Source: Marsupella aquatica (taxonomy: Eukaryota; Marchantiophyta). From it: a stretch of DNA of 64,000 nt. This document shows positions 1 through 11,531 of the stretch, piece after piece (within the stretch, counting starts at the first letter, position 1; every line of letters starts with the position of its first letter). Under the pieces are notes generated by a model, which saw only the letters and a list, made by a program, of their open reading frames with translations, searched no databases and was not told where the DNA came from. Position numbers and translations under genes: made by a program. The stretch spans positions 19,902,001-19,966,000 of the forward strand of contig OZ316893.1 in assembly GCA_973895155.1 (NCBI GenBank), in the 5' to 3' direction.

Positions 1-694
1 ATGATCTCAAGAGAATCTCAAACTTGTGAGGTACTAGAATGGATGTCAGATTAGATGCCGGAAACTGAGATTAGACAAACATCTAAAATTAAGTTGAATG
101 TCCAAATATAAATAAATGCACAAAAGTGTCCAAAAAACACCAGCTTACATTTGGTGGGGATGCCAATTGATAGATACTACTTGAGGGTCCTTAGCAAAAG
201 TGAAGTGTCCTTCTAAAAATCAAGTCACTTTTTTCCATGGGGTCAATGTTGAATTATCAATGGGGATGGGCAAAACCAACCCCTAAGTCGGCTTTAATAC
301 TTTTATACATACTATACATTTTAAAGTTTTAAGAGTTTAGTTTTTCCTAGTATTGCCCCCAAACCAATATTTCTAATCACCAAACCGTAGACTGTGCATA
401 ACCATGATCCTATGGAGATATTGTATGATGTGAGCAAACAGGAATTTTTGATAGGAGGAATGTTGTTAGCAAGTCACTAGTGATTCTGTATTTTTTCCAT
501 TTTTGCGGACTTTTATATGTTGAGTGCATTTCCAAGATTCAAGATGGATAGCAAGTTGGCTAGCCAAAAGGGGATCCTCAAAAATGTATTTTATTAACCA
601 GGTTTTTTTTTCTCAATTTATTGACTCAATTACCTAAAGTGAAGGCCCAGATTGACCACCATGTTGGACACAATGTTCTTGTGAACCACATTTT
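1..694. other. AT-rich intergenic DNA, no gene seen
   Basis: No open reading frame with plant-like coding character and no RNA gene is visible. The stretch is AT-rich single-copy-looking sequence ending at the target site of the solo LTR that follows. Confidence 0.5.
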
Positions 695-1028
695 TGTTAG
701 GATTTACTCTTAGGTCTAGAGTTACGACTGTACCGTAGTTAAGGTTAACCTTAGTCGCAGACTTGCTTAGGTTAGTCATGTTGTGCACACTCTATAACCA
801 AACGGTGCTGTTTGGAGAGTGGGAACTCAGGCAGTTCATTGTTACGGAGCTAGTTGAGAGATAGAGAGAGCTTGCGCTATGGATGCTCGGCCTAGAGTGC
901 AGTAAAGCTCTTGTGTGTTCCCGTGGACGTAGCCTCATGTGAAGGTGAACCACATATCTCTGTGTGTCGACTTTTGTACGTTGGATGGTTCATGGGCTTG
1001 TCATTGCAATTGTCATCTATGTTCAACA
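695..1028 (+). mobile_element. Solo LTR of a Ty1/copia-type retrotransposon
   Basis: The 334-base segment begins TGTTAGGATTTACTCT and ends ATGTTCAACA, the TG...CA ends of an LTR. It is flanked by a perfect 5-base direct repeat ATTTT (690-694 and 1029-1033), the target duplication of a copia insertion. Read on the complement, its interior resembles the LTRs of the complete copia element at 45,542-51,013: shared blocks include the start near TGTTGARCATAGACGA-like sequence, the CCACGGGAACACACAAGAG block and the final AGTAAATCC-like end. It therefore belongs to a related but diverged family. No internal region or second LTR is present, so it is the product of LTR-LTR recombination. Confidence 0.85.
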
Positions 1029-1213
1029 ATTTTGGTGGTCCCTGAGAGTTTTTGAGCTTATAACTTGATAATTATGAATTTTTAAATAAATTTTAGTTTT
1101 TCATCTGCAAGGTAACTAGAGAAGGAGGAGACATAAAAAAACTAGCCTTAATTAATATTTCATATCATCACAATGAAAATTAAATTCATAAAATTTACCC
1201 CTCCACTTCATGA

Positions 1214-1680
1214 TCAATCAAAATGGCCAAAACTTTACTCTCATTTTGATGGAAATGTAACTTACCTACAACTCTAGCACATACTCAAAAATAAAAGAAA
1301 AAATGTGAGTATCACCTTATTACAATTAAACTCATATTTTGTGAAATGTGGTGCATGGGTTTCAAAAGACCAATTTTGTGGTCTTGGGGGCTTCAAAAGA
1401 CCAACGTTGTGGTACATAGGAGCATGCTTTTCTACAATAAATTGCCCCATAATCAAAATGGCCAAAACTTTACTCTCACTTTGATTTAAATGTAACTTAC
1501 CTACTCCTCTAGCACATACTGGAGTATCACCTTATTACAATTAAACTCATATTTTGTGAAATGTGGTGCATGGGTTTCAACGACCAATCTTGTGGTCCAT
1601 GGGGGCTTCAAAAGACCAATATTGTGGTCCATGGGAGCATGATATTCTATAATTACCCCATAATAGTGATTTGGACATGC
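1214..1680. repeat. Tandem duplication, about 235 bp x 2
   Basis: Two adjacent copies share long blocks such as AATCAAAATGGCCAAAACTT and CATATTTTGTGAAATGTGGT; the second copy starts near 1,452. Each copy also holds a smaller internal repeat (TTCAAAAGACCAA...TTGTGGT). The copies have diverged and the first has a short A-rich insertion. Nothing indicates coding function. Confidence 0.75.
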
Positions 1681-2357
1681 AAGAATTCTACGATAGCCGC
1701 CGCGAATTGAGGGATTGGGATCGACGTCGTTCTCTATGGTCATCTTAAAAAGCCGCGCAAATTAGTTGTGTAGCCATCATAGTGAGTGCCACATTGATGA
1801 ACAATAATCTGCGCGCACCATCAGTCCTTTCCTATCCCGACGGCCGGCATTCCCTTCCAGTTGAGCTACAGCTCGCGCTTGCTCGATCCGTCGGCGCTTG
1901 GCCTGCTACTGATCAATCCGTCGGTCTTTTGTATTCGCCAATTGGAGGCTTGTAGTGATTGATTTGTTCGGTCCACAACTCCTTTTTTGTTTTGGTCTTC
2001 AATTGAAGAATTGTAGTTAAGTTATGGGTGGGTTGAAATCTCTCTCTGTTTTGTTTCGGAAGCACTCTTCTATGAATTAAAGTAGATTCGGTCGATATCT
2101 GTGTTGAGCGAGTCCGTTCGATCTCTGGAGCTTCTGTGTATAGTTCGTGTCCCATTCAGTGAGAGTGGAATCTGTTTCATGAATTAAAATGCTTCATCTC
2201 GTCGTAATTACATGACGGTACGTGACGATCGACCGTTTCGTCTTTTGGCTTCGTTAACGATCGAGAAAACTAAGGTTTAGAGATCGATCTCACGCGGACG
2301 ACGATAGAAATGTTCTCTTCGCTGTATCGTGCTTGAATGGATCTGTGCGTATTTACA

Positions 2358-2535
2358 AGGATTTTGCTGTTCGTTCGCAAGTGAAGCTGCTGCACAAGCC
2401 AGCTAGACGGCTGGAAGATCAGAGCGAGTAGCTGAGTACTTGACTCAGGATTTTTGCTGTTCGTTCGCAAGTGAAGCTGCTTCACAACCAGCTAGACGGC
2501 TGGAACATCAGAGCGAGTAGCTAAGTTATAGACTC
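2358..2535. repeat. Tandem duplication, 89 bp x 2
   Basis: AGGATTTTGCTGTTCGTTCG at 2,358 recurs at 2,447 and similarity continues through the GCCAGCTAGACGGCTGGAA hairpin-like segment and AGAGCGAGTAGCT. Only a few bases differ, so the duplication is fairly recent. It lies about 700 bases upstream of the TPD1-like gene. Confidence 0.85.
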
Positions 2536-3209
2536 ATCACTCTGCCGTAAACGAATCCCTCTGACTCTTGGCGAGCATAATATGTCGTGAGCATTTCTGA
2601 AATTGTAGCATATAGTCTGCGAGAAACCGCCAATCGTGTTGGCAACAGCCATAGAACCCCTCAGTTCGGAGTAACCATCACATCGGAAATTCCAAGTTTT
2701 CTTTCATTCAACGCCGCTGCAGACTCACCCTCGATCGAGGACGGAACTTTCAGACTTGTCAGTCTTGTAGTCTTCTGTTGCAGTATGAATAAATTACACG
2801 AGCGGTACATCATTAATGCGCGTCCGAGCGGTAAAGCACATTTCACTACATAACGGTGCAGCGTAGATTTGGTGATACATTGGCGTTCCGGTCGCGGATG
2901 GCTAGTTTGTTTGGATGATGTGACAGTAACTATGAATTTCTATTTCTCATGCTCCCCCTGACGGTTTTAGTGTTTCTAAATGTTGCAATTTTCAACCTGC
3001 GCTGAACGAATCTGACAAGGCAGCCACCTAAGTTCTTAATTAGCCATATCTGACGAGTGGTGTCGCGATTTCAAGCTAGTGAATCACTAATTTGCCTTCA
3101 GAACAGCTCTTCTAATCCATCATTCTTCTCCTGTGCTTCTGCTGCAGATTTTCGTCACCGTCCAAATTTGAATTCGAGTTGTAGAAAGGGGAACGACTCG
3201 ACGTCGAAG

Positions 3210-3908
3210 ATGCAGAATGTCGTGCTCAACGTTCTGCTGAAACTATGCCTTGCAACTTTTCTCAGCAACGTGGCTCTAGGCACTGAAGCGCTTCGCTCTG
3301 CTGAGCTCAGCAATGATGGAAATGTTGCAAATAACCTGGCATTTCCCAACCATCTGATTGCTGAAAATCCCGCAGACGGATTGCACGAGCAGGGCGTCGA
3401 CGAAACTCACCCGGGTTCGTTCTTTAAAGCCAGACTTTCTCCTCTATCTTACGTATAACTCTATGAGTTTCTTCTTGACCACACAGTCAGCTAGAGTGAC
3501 ACAGCTAGAGTTGTAATTAAGCTCACCACTGCAAATTCTTCGTCGCTGGGTTGTGTTACAGGGGAGACGGCGAACGACAGAGATCCGGCGTTTCAAGAAC
3601 AGTGCAGCTATCACTCTGATTTGCAGGTCACACAGGAGTCCAGTTACCTGCCCAACGGCCTACCACTCTTTTCTGTCACTTTCACAAATACCTGCCTCGA
3701 TTGCGCGTTCAGCGATATCATCATCGGTTGTGGACACTTCGCCTCTTCAAAGTGGGTCGATCCTGCCATATTCAGGAGGTTTGGCGACAGGTCCTGTCTC
3801 CTTAACAACGGGAACCCGATAGCCCCGCAGAACACAGTCGCGTTCGAATACATCAGCACATTTTCGTACCCAATGACGGTGGTCCGTGCGCAGAGCTCAT
3901 GTGCATAG
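3210..3908 (+). CDS. TPD1-like secreted cysteine-rich protein (TAPETUM DETERMINANT1 family)
   Basis: Two exons, 3210-3414 and 3562-3908, joined across a 147-base GT-AG intron in phase 1, give 183 residues. Residues 1-24 are a hydrophobic signal peptide, so the product should be secreted. The conserved C-terminal domain (about 83-183) carries six cysteines (CSYHSD, NTCLDC, IIGCGHF, DRSCLLNNG, final SSCA) and the family signature LPNGLPLFSVTFTNTC followed by FRRFGDRSCLLNNGNPI. In flowering plants TPD1 is the small protein ligand of the EMS1 receptor kinase that sets anther tapetum fate; TPD1-like proteins occur across land plants. The Met at 3210 was chosen because the signal peptide starts there; upstream in-frame sequence has only non-ATG starts. 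Receptor and role in this organism are not known from sequence. The variable 25-82 linker is typical of the family. Confidence 0.85.
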
Positions 3909-4715
3909 TTCTTGAGCTTCGTTTGCTGGAAGATCCGGCCCATCCGGAAGTGGTCGATCAACGAAGGGTTGCTCCTGAAAGGGATTCTGATATCTCAGTT
4001 CGGTGAATCAAAAATGTGTAGCCTCACAGAACGTTAAACAATGTTTCTGTATAAAGATTAGATCGATCTAGAAACACTGGGTCAACCGATGGGATTCATA
4101 AGAAATAAACCCTAGACCCTAATGTTAAATACACCCCATGAATTTACTACGTAAATCCCAAACAAGCCGCTGAGCCATAGCAGCTGAGCCATTGATGCAG
4201 TAGGTTTATGTACTTTCAGATTCTAGATTCTCACACGTCATCAGAGTATGGTGATTATAGTGATTTTTCGGAGAATATAATAAAACGTCTGGAGTATTTA
4301 ATATTTCCTATGAAACAAAATCTCTGGGTTCGCTGAAAAATGTGTCCATCCACATAAACGAAAATATTTTGTACTTTCTGAAAAGAAAATTAGATGTGCT
4401 CATAATGTCTCTCTCAGTTCGAGAATCATGTATCCACAGGAATGTAAATATTTTGTGCTTTCTGAAAGAAAATTAGACGCGCGCCTTAGCTATAGAGATC
4501 TCTCGGTTCGTTGAAACATGTTGTCCAGTGGAATGCAATTTGTGCTTTCTGAGAAAGAAATTCGATGTGCTCGTATCAAAGACGTAATTGCAAACGCCGA
4601 CGTAGCAGGAAGGTGTGTGAACTCCAGACTGCTCTCTTTTAGTGTTTAAGTAGCGAAATATCTTGAGACTGATATATGCTTTGTTTTGTTATAGTAGCCT
4701 TTTCTCTCTGCTAGC
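3909..4715. repeat. Degenerate tandem repeat, about 90 bp, three to four copies
   Basis: Blocks starting at about 4,321, 4,408 and 4,499 share the order TCTC-GGTTCG, ATGT-TCCA-GGAATG, TTTGT-CTTTCTGA-AAGAAATT-GATGTGCTC. A more diverged copy lies at about 3,990-4,075. The array begins just past the TPD1-like stop codon, so its first part may be transcribed as 3' UTR. No gene is seen here. Confidence 0.6.
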
Positions 4716-5273
4716 GTGAGCAAAAGAGCTAGACTAGACCAGATGGTAGAAGCTGGTCTCGTTGCCAACATCACCGGCACCAAAGTGAAGGTGGGACACT
4801 GTCAGCAGAAGTGCAGCAGAGAGAATTTCAGGAGCGCTGGAGTTTGGATCGAGAGAATGACGCTCTTTTTGGAGATCAAACAGCCCCGCCTCCGGCCCCC
4901 ATTGGGGAGTCTAGCGAGGTGGTGAGGAGCCCCCGCACCCAGGTTAATGAAGGTCCAACAAGTTTACTCACCCGTCTCTCTTTTCATACTCACCAAACAC
5001 TCTCACTAGTGAAAGAGATGAGTGCATTTCAGTTGAGATCAGTCACCAGATCTGAGTATTCAATTGGAACCGAGAGTGCCTATTGTAGTTGGCGAGATGT
5101 GGAAACAGGTTAGACTAGAACCCCAAAGAGTCATCTGCCCAGACATTATCATACTTAATTCTGCCCGGAAAAAAAATTATGTGGCAAAACTTTTTGGACA
5201 GAAGCTTATGAAAATGGTGACACCTAGTATAAAAGGTTACAAACAGGTAATTTTTCTTCCTGACAATAATTAA
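4716..5273 (+). other. Unrecognised short overlapping ORFs, probably not a gene
   Basis: Overlapping plus-strand ORFs of 69, 100 and 69 codons (4716-4925, 4811-5113, 5064-5273) lie in different frames. They have no recognisable domain and I could not join them with convincing splice sites. They may be remnants of a captured or decayed gene. Confidence 0.2.
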
Positions 5274-5290
5274 GTCAGGGTGGGCAGACT

Positions 5291-5442
5291 GGGGCAAGGT
5301 GAGGGTTCACAAACTGCCCGCTGCTGGCTGGTCCTCTAACTTGTCGCTGAACAGGCCGGCCCAACTGGGGCAAGGTGGGGGTTCACAAACTGGGCCTGCT
5401 GGCTGGTCCTCTAACTTGTCGCTGAACAGGCCGGCCCAATAG
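5291..5442. repeat. Tandem duplication, 76 bp x 2
   Basis: GGGGCAAGGTGAGGGTTCAC at 5,291 recurs at 5,367, followed in both copies by CTGGCTGGTCCTCTAACTTG and TCGCTGAACAGGCCGGCCCA. The copies differ by a few bases and one small indel. Confidence 0.85.
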
Positions 5443-5654
5443 CTGATGGGTGGGACTTCTCTGAGAGCAACAGTAGTAGGTACTTAGGATGGACACATCT
5501 TTTAAGGGACCCCATTTGTACTGGGAGTGGACCTGTAGATATTTTAATAATAATGGATCCTAAAAATTAAATCCCCAAAGGACCTACAACCAGTTTAGAG
5601 GAAATTTGTTTTGTCTATCTTTGTAATACATGATTGTGTTAGAGTAAATTTGTC

Positions 5655-5786
5655 CTCATAACAGGAAAGTTCACCAATAAGCCTTATTGTCTTGTCTGTG
5701 AGTCACTGAGCAGTTTGGTACTCATAACAGGAAAAACGCACCAATAAGCCTCATTGTCTTGTCTGTGAGTCACTGAGCCACTGGAC
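5655..5786. repeat. Tandem duplication, 66 bp x 2
   Basis: CTCATAACAGGAAA starts at 5,655 and again at 5,721; both copies continue CACCAATAAGCCT and TTGTCTTGTCTGTGAGTCAC. Confidence 0.85.
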
Positions 5787-6126
5787 AGGGCACCAGACTT
5801 GATGTACATGAACCTCTCTGAATTTGCACATGTTCTAAGTACTATTTCACATTATAAATTATTGTTTTCTTGTGCTGTGCACTCTGATCAAGCTAAGGCA
5901 TATTATAATTACAGTTCTATGTTTAATATCCGCAATAGAATATGTCATGGTGCAAAAAATATTGTGGAGGAAAAGACATTGTGTAAAAGAAGTGGTACCT
6001 TAGGTCAAAGATGTCAATATATAAAAGATGGAGATACACAACTAATGAATAGTGTACTTGCTACACATAACAAATACCATACTTGCCTGGGAGGGAACGG
6101 GAGGAGTAATCACTGGCCCAGATAGT

Positions 6127-6422
6127 TCACTTTTTGTGGGGTTTCACATATTTATTTCATTTTAAAGGAGGAGTAATCGATAGTTCACTTTCTGTGGGGT
6201 TTCACATATTATTTCAGGTTAAAGGAAGAGGGTTCACTTTCTGTGGGGTTTCACATATTATTTTCATTTTAAAGGAGCAATCACCTAAGAGGTGGGTTTT
6301 AAGGAGACTGGTTTCACATATTTATTTCATTTTAAAGGAAGAGAGTTCAGTTTCTGTGGGGTTTCACATATTATTTCATTTTAAAGGAGTAATCACCTAA
6401 GAGGTGGGTTTCAAGGAGACTA
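6127..6422. repeat. Tandem array of a SINE-tail-like motif, five copies
   Basis: The core TTTCTGTGGGGTTTCACATA followed by TTATTTCATTTTAAAGGA occurs about five times, with starts near 6,127, 6,184, 6,233, 6,310 and 6,343. Two of the units also share an extra AATCACCTAAGAGGTGGG stretch, giving a higher-order repeat. The same TTTTTGTGGGGTTTCACA motif followed by a T/A-rich run is the 3' part of the tRNA-like SINE at 40,340, which suggests origin from a SINE tail. Confidence 0.75.
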
Positions 6423-6933
6423 ATCCTTGGAAGTACATTTATGGCATTCAGACTGTCTGGCGTTGCGGCCATATTATTGTTGCATCCTTGCGGGAATGTG
6501 GCCATGGTGTCTTTGGAGTGAGCATGCAAGGGAGTGAGGCAAATGGCAGCAGCTGGCAGTTTTGCACAGTCCAAACAAAACAGCACAATTAGAGGGAGGT
6601 TTTTCCTATAAATTGTTTCTCTTGTTTTCTTTTTTGGTTCTTTTCTAAATGATGTGGAGCTAAAGTGTTGTGAACCATAAGTGATGGCCACGCGATCAGA
6701 CTCGGGAGGGAGTGTCCACAACTTGACCTCGCAACTGGATTTGAGAGTGTGTGAGTTCCAGGGAGAGTGACATGTTGGGTATTAAAAACCAGGAATTAGG
6801 CACCTTTTTGTCCATATCATGGTTATGAAAGATGACACCATAATCCAACTGCCATGGACACTTCCCGCCATAATGACATTCCATAACAAGCAGAATTGCA
6901 TATTATAGTGTTTACATTGCATCCCTTATCCTG

Positions 6934-7519
6934 TTGTGTCTCGAGAGCAATCTAGAAAATTGCAAGCAGGAAGAAATGATGCAAGACATCAGCAGTAGAA
7001 GCTCGCTGTCACCATACAAGGCCGATTGCAGGAATCCTTCTGTGTTCACTTGCGAAGACGAGATCCTCATGTGTAAACGAGGAAAACTTTCCTATGCAAC
7101 TCCGGATTTGTCACGAGATGAACGAATGGCCATTGCAAATGTCATGGCCAGCTGATGATGGGTTGAACCAATCCACTGCAGCTTTTAGCCGAACGTGCCT
7201 CAAGAAGGTACTCATAATTCATCTTTCTAGACCGAAGAGGAAGAACAACGGTGCCTCAAAATCAACATTCGCCAAATATAAAGGTTCAATTCGACAGAAC
7301 AAGATTCCACACAAGAAGGATGGAGTTACTCTCCTCAACAAATTCATTCGACGTACTGTATGGTCGATTGCTTGGAAAAGTTTAAGACAGGTCAAAAATC
7401 TAACATCTGCGTTGACCCTCTACAGCTCACAAAGCAAATATGAAACATTTAATGAACACTCTTATCCAGTTCCCTTTTTTGAAAGACTATCCAGGATGAG
7501 CACGTCACTGGAACAATGA
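6934..7519 (+). other. Unrecognised ORFs (73 and 141 codons)
   Basis: Two overlapping frames, 6934-7155 and 7094-7519, have a composition closer to coding than the surroundings. The 141-codon frame is rich in Lys and Arg. I recognise no domain, signal peptide or splice structure, and the first frame has no ATG at its start. It could be a decayed gene or an exon of something unrecognised. The following 7,520-7,935 stretch is the presumptive 3' flank of the minus-strand gene. Confidence 0.2.
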
Positions 7520-7935
7520 AATATCGCTGTAAAGGGAAGAAAAAAGGGTTGTCAATGACATACAGAAAGGGTGAACTCACGTTTTAAGTTGACTCCCTGC
7601 TTCTGGTCATTTTCTTCAGCTCACAAGCGTAGAGCCATTTCAGGAAACAAGTAGCTGTTCCATTTCTAAATTGACTAGTCTTCTAAGACAGCAAATTATG
7701 TGAGTATCCTCGGGGGTGTAAAAATCAAGCCCAGTACGAGCCACCTTAATGAGTGAACGATATGTACAGTATCGGTTGTACAATGAACTCAGTCCTGCAC
7801 ATCAGATTGCCTCCGAGAACCTGGATAGCAGATAGTGCATGACAAATAAACGACTCAGGCGTTGAACAATAGCTCGCCATGCAGGACTTGTAGAGTAAAA
7901 CTTCCTCGCATCAGGCTTTCGTAATTGCTTAGCTA

Positions 7936-9636
7936 CTAGCAGGCCCCGATACCATGCTTGCAATCCTTCGTGAGATCATTAAATGTTTCAATCCGAGTTT
8001 TTGCTTTGAGCAGCACTTCAGTGTCAACTTCTACTCTCATGTAGCCGTCAAACTCCACCGGCACTCCACCATTGAGTTCCGTGGTTTCCTTGTACCATTC
8101 ACTATTATTAGCCCACAGATATTTGAAATCTTCAAGTTGGAAAATTTTCCACTTTCCTCTCAGCTTGTCAAAGTAATCCTTTTCCATCTCATTGGTAGCG
8201 ATGTACACATTCCGCCCGTAGCTTATCTCCTGATCCAGCTTGTTCACAATGGCTTCTGGGGAAGTGTCTGAGTTCAGGTGGGGCCACAGGGCTACATTGT
8301 CAACTTTCTGACCTCTCACAACATGCACCGCATCGTACTCCCAGCCCATCTTACCACAAATGGCCAACACGATGTCATCGATCCTCCTGGATTTCCACAC
8401 TGCGTCCCAAGGCCGAGGAAAGGCCTTCTCGGTGTCGCCCTCGCACACTCGGAACCAGTAATTATTGGGCTCTGGCTGGTCAAAAACCCTCTTCAGCACA
8501 GTTCTCTTTTCGTCCTTCAACTCCATGGGAGTGGTCGTGTATCCCACCTCGCGCACCTCAACCTTCTGGCGCCGTGACTCCCACAGGCGCGAGTCTTTCA
8601 GGAACTGCTTCTTGTCGATGATTGCCAGTGATTCTCTGAGATGCTTATAGTCATAATAGAATCGGAAATCCTTCCCTGGCTCATCCTGATGCCCAGGATT
8701 GTCTGAGCTTGAGAGGCACACCTCCAGGTCCATCACAAAGGTCCGATTCAAGTACCGTGCCTCTCCCAGGCCGCACAGCAGGCTCCACATGTAATGGCTC
8801 ATGCTTTTGCAGTAATCACCACCGCGTTCATAGTACAAATACTTCCCTTCTAGAAACGACTTTTCGGTTATTTCCACTATTCCATCATTGGGCAAGGCAG
8901 CTCCTAGTTCAGCACTCTGTACATCAGGAGAAGTTGAACTCTTCGCAGGGACATCTTTATCACCTTCAGCAGGGAAAGGTTTTTTGTGTCTGGTGGGCCG
9001 CGCATTCACACCCGTGTGCCAATCACCCACGGTGACTACTTCGAAATCACATGTGCTCAAAACAGAGAGGGCGTATCGGCGAAAATCTCGAAATAAACGC
9101 GGAGATCCGTCCTTACTCGACCGGTACGTCCAAGCAACATCGCATTCCCTGTCTGAGGAGCCCCGCACTGGGTTCACATAAGAGTAGAACTCGAGAGATC
9201 TGAACAACTGCAAATTATGCTTTTCGATGGCGAAGAGCACCCCCGGTGCTGAACAATTGACGGGACTGTTCACATCGCAGACCCCTGTGGAATTCAGCCG
9301 AGCGGACACCACTTCTTCCTCCACAAAAGACTCGTTAATGGCACCCGGGAGTTGGGCGGTGGAGACACCCGGGGCATCCTCCGCCGTGATGATGACCGAC
9401 TCGTCACCCTCGTAAGTCGCATTCTTATCCTTCAGGAGTTTAGTCAAAGACCTGGCGGACTCGAGCCATGGATCAGGGGGCTGGTAAGTCACAGCTATCA
9501 CGGTGAAGGTGAGCACGATGATAACGAAAGTAGCAAAGCACACATTGGTAGCGATCCTCACCGCCTGCTGCCCATACAGATCGGGATTCAAGACTTCACC
9601 CCAAGTCAGAGGCTCCTCGCCCTCTTCTTTCATCAT
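7936..9636 (-). CDS. O-fucosyltransferase-like type II membrane protein
   Basis: An uninterrupted 566-codon frame; the first in-frame ATG is at 9636 (a second directly follows), and the frame upstream starts only with TTG. Residues of about 27-50 form one membrane helix after a short acidic cytosolic tail, as in Golgi type II enzymes. The lumenal part contains GGDYCKSMSHYMWSLLCGLG, the block YLNRTFVMDLEVCLSSS, then HVVRG near residue 438, DTSPEAI, YIATNE and a Cys-rich end (FNDLTKDCKHGIGAC). These match from memory a conserved plant family of about 550-590 residues exemplified by Arabidopsis At4g12700 and At2g04280. They have a GDP-fucose O-fucosyltransferase-like fold: an HxxRG motif for nucleotide sugar and a TNE-type C-terminal block. 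Substrate is not known to me. The coding region lacks introns; a 5' UTR intron upstream of 9,650 is possible but not shown. Confidence 0.8.
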   Translation of the reverse strand: MMKEEGEEPLTWGEVLNPDLYGQQAVRIATNVCFATFVIIVLTFTVIAVTYQPPDPWLESARSLTKLLKDKNATYEGDESVIITAEDAPGVSTAQLPGAINESFVEEEVVSARLNSTGVCDVNSPVNCSAPGVLFAIEKHNLQLFRSLEFYSYVNPVRGSSDRECDVAWTYRSSKDGSPRLFRDFRRYALSVLSTCDFEVVTVGDWHTGVNARPTRHKKPFPAEGDKDVPAKSSTSPDVQSAELGAALPNDGIVEITEKSFLEGKYLYYERGGDYCKSMSHYMWSLLCGLGEARYLNRTFVMDLEVCLSSSDNPGHQDEPGKDFRFYYDYKHLRESLAIIDKKQFLKDSRLWESRRQKVEVREVGYTTTPMELKDEKRTVLKRVFDQPEPNNYWFRVCEGDTEKAFPRPWDAVWKSRRIDDIVLAICGKMGWEYDAVHVVRGQKVDNVALWPHLNSDTSPEAIVNKLDQEISYGRNVYIATNEMEKDYFDKLRGKWKIFQLEDFKYLWANNSEWYKETTELNGGVPVEFDGYMRVEVDTEVLLKAKTRIETFNDLTKDCKHGIGAC

Positions 9637-11531
9637 TGCACTCACCAACCACGGGATTCTGGATCACCTGATACAAAATAATAGACAAACATGGTCAGTC
9701 AGGTAGGCTAAAATTGAGCCTTTCGCTCCAACCCCTGCAAGAAACTGGAAGGAAAGGAGAGTTCATCATTGGGGTACATTGTCTAGGAGATGTGACAACA
9801 TTGACATGGCCTTTCCAGCTGCACGAAATAATTCCGCAGGACAAATGATGAGACGGAAGAGACCCAAACGCAATTATTCCATATTCGCAAATAAGCCGGG
9901 CATAAGAAAATGGAAATGGCGGAATCGGCTTTTCGGGAAAAACGCACGCCCATTACGCGCAATATAGAATCGTGCTACTTCCTTCCTTCCTTCCTCACAG
10001 TAGAGAGTGAGCGACACAAACATCAGAATTGTTGAAAGAGAAAGAAATGTGAATGCAATGAATACTGGAGCGGATCTATTAGGCACAGACAAAGTCCGAG
10101 AATGGAGGAGGAACACATCGATTTGGCGATGCATAGATGCGAAGATCAGAACCAGTCTTACCTACAGTCAGTGCATTTTGAGCATAGATCCGGTGGACAG
10201 GGAATATCGCAACCAACCTGTGTCTCTTGAAACACTTGAGCCAAGAAGAGCCGACGACCATGACTCCACAGCAAATGCAGCTCGCCACGTCTCACCACGT
10301 CTCGCAAAACCACACCAATCTCATCGAGTTGGACCCGTGGACAGTGCAAAAACCCTTGCCCAACAAATCCCGGCGTGTCTAGAAGTTTCCGTCTCACCAC
10401 CCTGAACTGATTGACCTAAGGACGCGCAATTCGGTTGATCAACTAAAGCCAGGGTAAGAAGGCGATTGGCATTTCCAGAGAAAAGACGTCATGACCCGCC
10501 CGCATCAATGTGGACTTGGATGAATTGACTGTCGTAAAAGAAGTGACGAATCACCGAAAATCCACGCCACGGACAGTCTGGCCTTACATTAGAATCACAA
10601 GGTCACAGTATCGATACCTGCTACGCGTCACCCCAACCCAACCCTGCGACTACGCAAATCATTGGCCGATGGCGATCACAAGGGCCTCAGCAATCCAGGA
10701 CAACGTTCTGCTGAGGACGAGAACCAATGCCAGTGAAAACCAAGAACAGAGCTCCGCTCAGCACACAATGCCATCACAAATCAAGAAACGACTCATTCTG
10801 AGAACAACAGACATCAGTCGTTCCAGAGGCAGAGCCGAACCACGATTCCCTCGAGCGGACGATATCTTGAGCTCAGAAATCGACGCAAAATGCACCGCGA
10901 GCTCCTAAACCCTCCCCGAAACAAGAAAGTGGGCACTGTCCTCGGCGAGTGACAGTCCCCACGAAAGATCTCGTAATCCGCACAGATCAGTTCCTCGTGG
11001 GAGACCTCGTGGGAAACGACTCAAAGGCAGAAGATCTGGAGCAAAATATCTTCAACGAAGCCATATCTCTTGCTGGAATGAAGAGAGAGAGAGAGAGAGA
11101 GAGAGAGCCGGACAAGGGTGGAGAAGCGGGAGAAATCGATCCGCTCAAGAATCGCAAGAACGCGCGAGGGATCATGAGGCATTCAGGTGGTCCACCAAGC
11201 TGGGCATTAGTCTGTTGAGGCGAGTACTGCTCTACTACTGTACTGTTGTACTCGGCACTTCGCCTCATGAGAGGCCTCTGCCCTCCTCCCTCGAGAAACG
11301 ATGGAAACTATGGAAAGCGTCCTGAGGCTATGGAGAACAATCAGTGACCGTCCTGTCAAAGTAAAGTGGTGATCTGTGAGTGTGTTGTCGAACAGGGACG
11401 AGAAATGTCAAAGTCATCCAAAAGGTGATTTGAAGCTCCATAATGCTCTCTGTGATTTTTCACTTTGTGACGCTAGGTGCTTTAATGGCGAAATATTGCA
11501 CACACCAGATTTCCATTGGACACTATGAAAC
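9637..11531 (-). other. 5' flank and probable 5' UTR of the O-fucosyltransferase-like gene
   Basis: No convincing coding exon. The minus strand holds a CT-repeat at about 11,085-11,107, a motif common in plant 5' leaders and core promoters, and a CTTCC repeat at 9,980-9,996. Plus-strand ORFs here (10,007-10,405, 10,510-10,908) have no recognisable domain and I regard them as chance. Confidence 0.35.

Noticed and set aside
7954-9681. Plus-strand ORFs of 61-109 codons opposite the O-fucosyltransferase-like gene
   Set aside because: They are shadows of the long minus-strand coding frame and show no domain.
10007-10908. Two 132-codon plus-strand ORFs
   Set aside because: No domains, composition not coding-like, one begins in unremarkable sequence; probably chance in the 5' flank of the minus-strand gene.
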